The notes below the pieces were generated by a model. It was not told the origin of the DNA and searched no databases. It saw only the letters and a list, made by a program, of their open reading frames with translations. Both the position numbers and the translations under genes were made by a program. DNA of 6,907 nucleotides from an uncultured Oscillospiraceae bacterium (GTDB lineage Bacteria; Bacillota_A; Clostridia; Oscillospirales; Oscillospiraceae), in the NCBI GenBank assembly GCA_900754605.1, contig CAAEDK010000324.1, positions 1 through 6,907 of the forward strand, written 5' to 3'. This document shows, piece by piece, positions 1 to 6,907 of this stretch. Within the stretch, counting starts at the first letter, position 1. Each line of letters opens with the position of its first letter.

Positions 1-13
1 AACAACAGGGCCT

Positions 14-42
14 ATTTTAGCAGAGAGAGCGAGAAATGTCAA
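14..42 (-). promoter_or_regulatory. Sigma-A promoter firing out of the left edge
   Basis: Read on the minus strand, a perfect -35 box TTGACA (37-42) is followed after exactly 17 nt by TAAAAT (14-19), one mismatch from the consensus -10. Transcription should start near position 7 and run leftward out of the window. An A/T-rich stretch (about 44-70) lies just upstream of the -35 box, where an UP element would sit. The driven gene is outside the window and unknown. This promoter faces away from nothing in the window and explains why the A/T-rich DNA sits beyond the alaS end. Confidence 0.8.
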
Positions 43-77
43 GCCTATTATTGCATATTTTTTAATTTTTCTGGAGA

Positions 78-118
78 ACAAGGGCGCACTGCAAAATGGA
101 TTTGCAGTGCGCCCTTGT
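78..118 (-). terminator. Perfect 18-bp hairpin downstream of alaS, possible terminator
   Basis: Arms 78-95 and 101-118 are exact inverted repeats of 18 bp with a 5-nt loop (96-100), rich in G/C in the middle. It lies 77 nt beyond the alaS stop and just before the next promoter, the right place for the operon terminator. However, neither strand has a proper U-tract after the stem: the minus-strand transcript continues TTCTCC. It is therefore an atypical intrinsic terminator, an RNA 3'-end stabiliser, or a dispersed palindromic repeat. Between it and the stop codon, the transcript can also form a weaker bulged stem (GCAGA/TCTGC plus TCGG/CCGA, roughly 142-187). Confidence 0.55.
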
Positions 119-194
119 GGAAGTGATCTAGCTGGATTGCAAAGAGGCAGATCGGGATGGACACGAAGTGTACCGAGCTGTCTGCGAGAGTCCT

Positions 195-2870
<2,676 letters not shown>

Positions 2871-2878
2871 GAGTATTA

Positions 2879-2883
2879 CCTCC
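2879..2883 (-). promoter_or_regulatory. Ribosome binding site that fixes the alaS start
   Basis: GGAGG sits 8 nt before the ATG at 2870. It overlaps an in-frame ATG at 2885, so that upstream codon cannot use it; the segment before 2885 shows no comparable purine-rich site. The five extra residues (MEVIL) of the longer reading are therefore the ribosome site translated, not protein. Confidence 0.85.
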
Positions 2884-2933
2884 ATATCAAGTGAAATGTG
2901 AATTCTATTTGTATTGCTCGTGGATACCAGAGA

Positions 2934-3347
2934 TCAGCGTTTGGAAACCTCCAGGCCGATCAACTCCATCTCCGGATCAAAGGCTACCCGGAACATGACG
3001 CTGTCCTTGGTGTATTTACAGTAGATGACAGCGATGCCGTGGGGCTCAGGCTCTTGACTTCCGGTGACCAAGGTGTCGTCCAATTTGCGGTACTGACCTG
3101 CCTTCTGTGTGGCAGTTTCTACCTGGGTTTGGATCTGCTCGGCAGTCAGTCCCTCCTGGATATCTGAGCGGAACTGCGCCAGTACGGCGGAGTAATCCCC
3201 GTCAGTCAGCTGCTGTACAATCTCCTCGCCGGCAGCGAGCACGGCATCCTCCTCCATCCCATCTGGGAGAGGTTTTCCTTTGCAGCTTGCCAGCGTCAGC
3301 ACACATAGACTGGCAGCCACAGCTGCGATCCATCGTTTTTTGCTCAT
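2934..3347 (-). CDS. Small secreted lipoprotein, DUF3887-like
   Basis: The 137-residue product starts with a charged n-region (MSKKR), a hydrophobic stretch (about 7-20) and a lipobox LASC with Cys22. It is therefore expected to be lipid-anchored on the outer face of the membrane. The mature part resembles DUF3887: a helix (EEIVQQL), the GDYSAVLAQF segment, then LTAEQIQTQVE and a C-terminal strand region (about 104-135). This domain has no established catalytic role, and I see no active-site motif. The start codon overlaps the phzF stop as ATGA (3344-3347), with AAGGAGG (3354-3360) 6 nt upstream, inside the end of phzF. Translation of the two genes is probably coupled. An open frame extends upstream to 3536, but it lies within phzF and lacks a signal peptide at its N-terminus. 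The lipoprotein call is firm; the DUF assignment is from memory of the family pattern. Confidence 0.85.
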   Translation of the reverse strand: MSKKRWIAAVAASLCVLTLASCKGKPLPDGMEEDAVLAAGEEIVQQLTDGDYSAVLAQFRSDIQEGLTAEQIQTQVETATQKAGQYRKLDDTLVTGSQEPEPHGIAVIYCKYTKDSVMFRVAFDPEMELIGLEVSKR

Positions 3348-4138
3348 GGTTCTCCTCCTTCCAGCATCAGCTCTGCAACGGAAAACAGAGCAGCCCGACC
3401 AGCCATCAGGACTCGGTCTCCTTCTAGGCGGCAGTACAATGTGCCGCCCCGGGGGGAGGCTTGGCGGGCGGTTAATTCCTGCTTTCCCAGCCGCTCTGCC
3501 CAGTAGGGGACGATGTGGCAGTGGCCAGAGCCGCACACCGGGTCCTCGGGAAGCCCCATCTTGGGGGCGAAGGTGCGGGAAACACAGTCGTACTCTGTTC
3601 CTGTGCCAGGGGCGGTGACCTGCATCAGGGCACCTTTCAGCGCTTTCACCTTGTCCAGGTCGGGCTCCAGTTCCATCACCGTGCGGGGATCGTCAAAGAT
3701 GCATACCAGGTCCCGTGCCCGCCACACCTCCCGGGGACGGGCCCCCAGGGCGTCAGTGATCTGGTCGGTGACCTCCAGTTGCTTGAGGGAGTAGACGGGG
3801 AAATCCAGTTCAAACAGCTCTCCCTGTCTGCGGACGGTGAGGGGACCACTGAGCGTCTGAAAGAGGAGTTTCTCTGACTCTGGCTCTGCAAATCGGCAGA
3901 TTGCATAGGCAGCCGCCAAGGTGGCGTGCCCGCACAGAGATACTTCACCAGTGGGGGCAAACCACCGCAGATGCCAATCCGGTCCCTCATGGACAGCAAA
4001 GGCAGTCTCTGGCAGCTGGTTCTCTCGGGCGATGGCCAGCATCTGCTGGTCGCTGGGCCAAGTACACGGCAGACACACTGCGGCCGGATTTCCTTCAAAG
4101 ATCCGGTCGGCAAAGGCATCTACCACATATTGTTTCAT
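3344..4138 (-). CDS. PhzF-family protein (DapF-fold isomerase family)
   Basis: The 264-residue product matches the PhzF family in length and landmarks. GNPAAV is at 16-21. The candidate catalytic glutamate is Glu44 in NQLPETAF, equivalent to the acid/base Glu of PhzF. CGHATL is at 69-74 and EDPVCGSGHC at 198-207, the two substrate-binding loops. The fold is two diaminopimelate-epimerase-like halves. PhzF itself isomerises a phenazine precursor, but no phenazine gene is present here. Most family members have unknown substrates, so only a cytoplasmic isomerase-type role can be suggested. It is the first gene after the alanine T-box. The ribosome site AAGGAGG (4150-4156) stands 11 nt before the ATG, a slightly long spacing. 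The stop overlaps the lipoprotein start by 4 nt. Confidence 0.92.
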   Translation of the reverse strand: MKQYVVDAFADRIFEGNPAAVCLPCTWPSDQQMLAIARENQLPETAFAVHEGPDWHLRWFAPTGEVSLCGHATLAAAYAICRFAEPESEKLLFQTLSGPLTVRRQGELFELDFPVYSLKQLEVTDQITDALGARPREVWRARDLVCIFDDPRTVMELEPDLDKVKALKGALMQVTAPGTGTEYDCVSRTFAPKMGLPEDPVCGSGHCHIVPYWAERLGKQELTARQASPRGGTLYCRLEGDRVLMAGRAALFSVAELMLEGGEP

Positions 4139-4161
4139 TGCTGCACAGACCTCCTTACTAC

Positions 4162-4210
4162 AAAAAACACCCCTGAACTGGTCCCAGATGCGGGAGCCAG
4201 CTCAGGGGTG
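4162..4210 (-). terminator. T-box attenuator terminator
   Basis: On the minus strand, CACCCCTGA (4202-4210) pairs with TCAGGGGTG (4168-4176). The inner stem continues with CTGG/CCAG and TCCC/GGGA around a 6-nt loop. TTTTTT follows at 4162-4167. It is a textbook intrinsic terminator 24 nt before the phzF start. Its 5' arm contains CCCTGA (4202-4207), which the antiterminator needs, so the two structures exclude each other. Confidence 0.95.
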
Positions 4211-4239
4211 AAAGAACTTCTTCCACGGTACCACCCTGA
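4202..4239 (-). promoter_or_regulatory. T-box antiterminator
   Basis: Helix A1 is TCAGGG (4234-4239) with CCCTGA (4202-4207). The 7-nt bulge TGGTACC (4227-4233) receives the tRNA acceptor end. Helix A2 is GTGGAAG (4220-4226) with CTTTCAC (4208-4214), including one G-U pair. All elements match the family layout, and the 3' arm is shared with the terminator. Confidence 0.93.
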
Positions 4240-4413
4240 TGATCCCCGGAGGGGATCCCTCATTGTCATCCTAGGTAACGGGGATGAACCGTCCCGGTCG
4301 TCCCGGGCCGCTCAGGAGTGGCCTATGCCGTTCGCCTGCCAGGGGCTCTCACCATTCCCCCTCGCTGCGGGCCGCTTGCGGCAATTTGCTCCATCTACAC
4401 GTTTAACAGAGAT

Positions 4414-4441
4414 ATTTTATCATAATTTACTCGCTTGTCAA
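4414..4441 (-). promoter_or_regulatory. Promoter of the T-box-phzF-lipoprotein-alaS operon
   Basis: TTGACA (4436-4441) and TAAAAT (4414-4419) are separated by 16 nt on the minus strand. The predicted start, around 4404-4407, falls just before stem I of the T-box. The -35 box lies inside the last codons of the tetR gene and the spacer covers its stop codon. Confidence 0.85.
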
Positions 4442-5002
4442 GGGTGGCTTGGATGGATCTGGTGGGAAGGGAGGAAAGAGCACTTGTGCCTCCTCCGCAA
4501 GTCGTCCCAAGACCTCTGCCACACGCTCCATGCCGCATTCCCGGTTGCGGAGATAGGCATGGTAACCGCCATAGATCATGCAGCTGAGCAGAATTTGGAG
4601 GTCTGCATTGTTTTGGTATTCCGGGCGGCGCTGAAAAATCAGGCGGTGCAGGCCGCTCTCAGTCTTTTCAATGAGCTGGCCGCTCCGGCTGCCGGAGAAC
4701 AGAGTCTGGATGAGGGGGTCTCGAGCGTGATAGGCACGGAACAACTCTCGTATAAACTCTGCTGGCCGCTCCAGAGCGTATTCTGGATTCTGGATGCTGT
4801 CCAGTACCTGATCCACTACCTCAGTTTCCAGTGTATCCGCCAGATCATATAAATCCTGATAGTGTGCATAGAAGGTGGATTTATGGATGTCCGCTTTGGA
4901 ACACAGCTCCTTAACTGTGATCTTCTCCAAAGGATAGCGGGCCCTCAGCTCCAGAAAGGCGTTAAAGATGCTGCGCTGGGTCTTTTTGGTCCGCAGGTCC
5001 AT
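4427..5002 (-). CDS. TetR/AcrR-family transcriptional regulator
   Basis: The 191-residue cytoplasmic protein has a TetR-type N-terminal helix-turn-helix (about 7-52), ending in KELCSKADIHKSTFYAHYQD. The C-terminal all-helical ligand/dimer domain (about 55-175) is diverged and does not reveal its ligand. The segment LLSCMIYGGYHAYL (about 138-151) is typical of the last helices in this group. The tail (176-191) is proline-rich and probably disordered. The ATG is preceded by GAGGAG (5010-5015) at 7 nt. It is divergent from glgB, so autoregulation through the intervening region is likely by family habit. No terminator follows it; its 3' end carries the promoter of the next operon. Target genes are unknown. 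Confidence 0.9.
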   Translation of the reverse strand: MDLRTKKTQRSIFNAFLELRARYPLEKITVKELCSKADIHKSTFYAHYQDLYDLADTLETEVVDQVLDSIQNPEYALERPAEFIRELFRAYHARDPLIQTLFSGSRSGQLIEKTESGLHRLIFQRRPEYQNNADLQILLSCMIYGGYHAYLRNRECGMERVAEVLGRLAEEAQVLFPPFPPDPSKPPLTSE

Positions 5003-5144
5003 GGCCGGTCTCCTCTCCGTCGATTTCAGACAGAAGTCGGATAACAGACTCTTGTCTGATTTTGTCTCTGGTAATATCTCGTAGTTTGTCTACACTGATG
5101 ATAGCAAAAAAATAAACGGCTGTCGATGTATTTCAGGAGGGACT
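5003..5144. promoter_or_regulatory. Divergent tetR/glgB control region with TTGTCT-type repeats
   Basis: The 142 nt between the divergent starts contain three direct copies of TTGTCT (5052-5057, 5062-5067, 5086-5091). There are also inverted copies: CAGAC (5045-5049) faces GTCTG (5054-5058), and TCAGACA (5026-5032) faces TGTCTGA (5053-5059). These are plausible operator half-sites for TetR. For glgB, an extended -10, TGG followed by TAATAT (5072-5077), is the best promoter candidate, with no good -35. For tetR, GAGACA (5063-5068) with TGTTAT (5041-5046) at 16 nt is possible but weak. Promoter assignments are low confidence; the repeats are directly visible. Confidence 0.5.
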
Positions 5145-6907
5145 ATGGATTTTTACGGATTTTACACGGGAAAGATCTTTGATGCCTACCGCTATCTGGG
5201 CGGGCATCTGACGGAGGCGGGGGCGGTGTTCCGCACCTTTGCCCCAGCGGCGGAGGCGATCTCCGTCATCGGCGATTTCAACGGTTGGCAGGAGACCCCC
5301 ATGGAGCGGGTCTATGACGGAAACTTCTGGTCCTGTGAGATCCCGGGCGCCCGGGCAGGGATGCGCTATAAATACAGGATCCGGCGGCGGGACGGAGTCA
5401 GTCTGGATCACTGCGACCCCTACGGCTTCTCAATGGAACTGCGGCCTCATAATGCATCCATCCTTCAAGGACTGCCTGCTGCGCGGTTTCAGGATGATGC
5501 CTGGCGCCGGCGTCCCTTCGGTGGGGTGGACTGCCCGCTGAATATCTATGAGGTACACCTGGGATCTTGGCGTCGGAAGGCGGAGGACCCTAACGGCTGG
5601 TACCGCTATGACGAACTGGCGGAGCTGCTGATCCCCTATGTGAAGGAGGCAGGATATAACTGCATCGAGGTCCTGCCCCTTAGCGAGCATCCCAGCGATG
5701 CCTCCTGGGGCTATCAGAATACCGGATTTTTCAGCCCTACCTCCCGCTACGGGACGCCGGAGGAGCTGATGACCCTGGTGGATCGGTGCCATCAGGCAGG
5801 TCTGGGGGTGATCCTGGACTTTGTCCCCGTCCACTTCGCGGTGGATGACTACGCCCTCTGGAACTACGACGGGACCGCCCTCTATGAGTACCCCAGCTGG
5901 GATGTTGGCAGAAGCGAGTGGGGAAGCTGCAACTTTATGCACTCCCGTGGGGAGGTACGCAGCTTTCTCCAGTCGGCAGCGCACTTTTGGCTGGAGGAAT
6001 ACCATTTTGATGGGCTGCGCATGGACGCAGTTCGCAACCTGATCTACTGGCAGGGGGAGGAGGCCCGGGGAGAGAATCAGGGGGGGATTCAGTTCCTGCG
6101 GGAAATGAACCGCGGACTGAAAGAACTCCATCCGGATGCGCTGCTCATTGCGGAGGACTCCTCTGCCTGGCCCGGGGTGACTGCTCCAACGGAGCAGGGA
6201 GGACTGGGGTTTGATTATAAGTGGGACATGGGCTGGATGCACGACACTTTGGCTTATTTCCAGATGCCGCCATCTGATCGCACGACTCAGGGGGGAAAAC
6301 TCACATTCTCGATGGACTACTTCAGAAAGGAACGGTATCTTCTGCCCCTCTCTCACGATGAAGTGGTTCATGGAAAAGCCACGATTCTTCAGAAAATGTA
6401 TGGAGGATATGAGGACAAATTTCACCAGGTCAGGGCGCTCTACCTCTATATGCTGTCCCATCCAGGGAAGAAGCTGAATTTTATGGGCAATGAGATCGGC
6501 CACTTCCGGGAGTGGGATGAGAGCCGGGAACAGGATTGGAACCTGATGGACTACCCAGCCCACCAGGCGTTCTTCCGCTTTATTCAGACGATGAACCGGA
6601 TCTATCTGGACACTCCCGCCCTGTGGAAGGAGGACTACCAGCCGGAGGGATTCCAGTGGCTGACGATGCACCAGGGAGAACGGGGGGTATTTGCCTTTGT
6701 AAGAAGGGGAGGGGGACAGTGCCTGCTTGCGGTGTTCAACTTTCTGGATCAAGAGGCGGAGGCTGCGCTTCCCATTCCAGAGGGAAAGAGGCTGGAACTT
6801 CTATTGGACAGCGCCGCGGCTGACTTTGGCGGACCTGGGGGACCAGAAAAGCAGAGCATACCTGTGGAACTGGGAAGAACGGTGCTCTCTCTGCCATCTT
6901 ACTGTGG
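5145..6907 (+). CDS. glgB: 1,4-alpha-glucan branching enzyme (GH13), 3' end cut by window
   Basis: This cytoplasmic enzyme makes alpha-1,6 branches in glycogen by cleaving and transferring alpha-1,4 chains. The 587 visible codons have no stop before the right edge. An N-terminal CBM48-like beta domain (about 20-105, with FRTFAPAAEAISVIGDFNGW) precedes the GH13 barrel. Catalytic regions are DFVPVHF (225-231), DGLRMDAVRN with nucleophile Asp294, LIAEDSS with acid/base Glu337, and LPLSHDEVVHGK (400-411) with Asp405. All three catalytic acids are present. There is no extra N-terminal N1 domain, so this is the short form. The nucleophile-to-acid spacing is 43 residues, about ten shorter than I recall for the E. 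coli enzyme. AGGAGG (5135-5140) lies only 4 nt before the ATG. The reading reaches the C-terminal beta domain, so little is probably missing. Confidence 0.96.
   Translation, partial: MDFYGFYTGKIFDAYRYLGGHLTEAGAVFRTFAPAAEAISVIGDFNGWQETPMERVYDGNFWSCEIPGARAGMRYKYRIRRRDGVSLDHCDPYGFSMELRPHNASILQGLPAARFQDDAWRRRPFGGVDCPLNIYEVHLGSWRRKAEDPNGWYRYDELAELLIPYVKEAGYNCIEVLPLSEHPSDASWGYQNTGFFSPTSRYGTPEELMTLVDRCHQAGLGVILDFVPVHFAVDDYALWNYDGTALYEYPSWDVGRSEWGSCNFMHSRGEVRSFLQSAAHFWLEEYHFDGLRMDAVRNLIYWQGEEARGENQGGIQFLREMNRGLKELHPDALLIAEDSSAWPGVTAPTEQGGLGFDYKWDMGWMHDTLAYFQMPPSDRTTQGGKLTFSMDYFRKERYLLPLSHDEVVHGKATILQKMYGGYEDKFHQVRALYLYMLSHPGKKLNFMGNEIGHFREWDESREQDWNLMDYPAHQAFFRFIQTMNRIYLDTPALWKEDYQPEGFQWLTMHQGERGVFAFVRRGGGQCLLAVFNFLDQEAEAALPIPEGKRLELLLDSAAADFGGPGGPEKQSIPVELGRTVLSLPSYC

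Larger units (their letters stand above)
1..194. other. Intergenic region beyond the alaS end
   Basis: No protein gene is supported here. The stretch holds the outward promoter, its A/T-rich upstream block and the 18-bp palindrome. A plus-strand open frame starting at 157 runs mostly opposite alaS and has no ribosome site, so I do not call it. Confidence 0.7.
4162..4407 (-). ncRNA. T-box riboswitch, alanine-specific (GCC specifier)
   Basis: The leader RNA senses tRNA charging. Stem I has lower pairing GGAG (4389-4392) with CTCC (4315-4318) and upper pairing GCCG (4379-4382) with CGGC (4327-4330). Between them, the 3' side of the specifier loop reads ATAGGCCA, giving GCC (4320-4322), an alanine codon, followed by the usual A. 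The distal part shows the AGCGAG bulge region, a GGGG/CCCC stem and an AATGGTGAGAG loop (about 4342-4366). A GATCCCC/GGGGATC stem III-like hairpin precedes the conserved T-box. The antiterminator (4202-4239) pairs TCAGGG with CCCTGA and GTGGAAG with CTTTCAC, leaving the bulge TGGTACC. TGGT can pair with the ACCA end of an A73 tRNA, as expected for tRNA-Ala. Downstream alaS agrees with the specifier. Stem boundaries were paired by eye. Confidence 0.95.

Noticed and set aside
2871..2933. A separate alaS promoter in the gap after the lipoprotein gene
   Set aside because: Only a weak -10-like TACAAA is present, without a matching -35, so I keep alaS in the T-box operon.
3348..3536. N-terminal extension of the lipoprotein by 63 residues
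   Set aside because: The extension lies inside phzF and is arginine- and proline-rich. The signal peptide and a good ribosome site both mark 3347 as the start.
3926..4852. A 308-codon open frame on the plus strand
   Set aside because: It crosses phzF, the T-box leader and tetR in antisense; it has no coherent domain, and the leader RNA structure explains that DNA.
5430..6752. A 440-codon open frame on the minus strand opposite glgB
   Set aside because: It is antisense to a branching enzyme with all catalytic motifs and shows no protein-family features.

Overview
The window looks like the chromosome of a GC-rich Gram-positive anaerobe, most likely a gut Clostridia of the Oscillospiraceae type (Flavonifractor/Lawsonibacter-like). 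The reasons are strong AGGAGG-type ribosome sites, a T-box tRNA-sensing leader, a cysteine-rich Firmicutes-type alanyl-tRNA synthetase, a DUF3887-like lipoprotein and a short branching enzyme. The family assignment is inference from gene style; no marker gene fixes the genus. I see no mobile element, CRISPR array, tRNA or rRNA gene.

Layout, left to right. Positions 1-194 hold no gene. They contain a near-consensus promoter on the minus strand firing out of the left edge (14-42) and a perfect 18-bp inverted repeat (78-118) downstream of alaS. From 4441 down to 195 is one minus-strand operon: a promoter overlapping the end of tetR, an alanine T-box leader (specifier GCC, antiterminator, competing terminator), a PhzF-family protein, a small lipoprotein whose start overlaps the phzF stop by 4 nt, and alaS after a 63-nt gap with no visible terminator. 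Next comes a TetR-family regulator on the minus strand (4427-5002). A 142-nt divergent control region (5003-5144), with repeated TTGTCT-type motifs, separates it from glgB, a 1,4-alpha-glucan branching enzyme on the plus strand that runs off the right edge (5145-6907).

How it works together. When uncharged tRNA-Ala accumulates, it should bind the leader through the GCC specifier and the TGGT bulge, stabilise the antiterminator, and raise expression of the whole operon, so alaS answers alanine starvation. The two proteins ahead of alaS would be co-induced. A PhzF-like isomerase-fold enzyme and a lipoprotein under alanine-tRNA control is the most interesting point of the window. The tetR gene lies immediately upstream with no terminator, so its readthrough transcripts would meet the same T-box attenuator. 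The tetR/glgB pair is divergent, and TetR may control itself and perhaps glgB, but this is not shown by the sequence.
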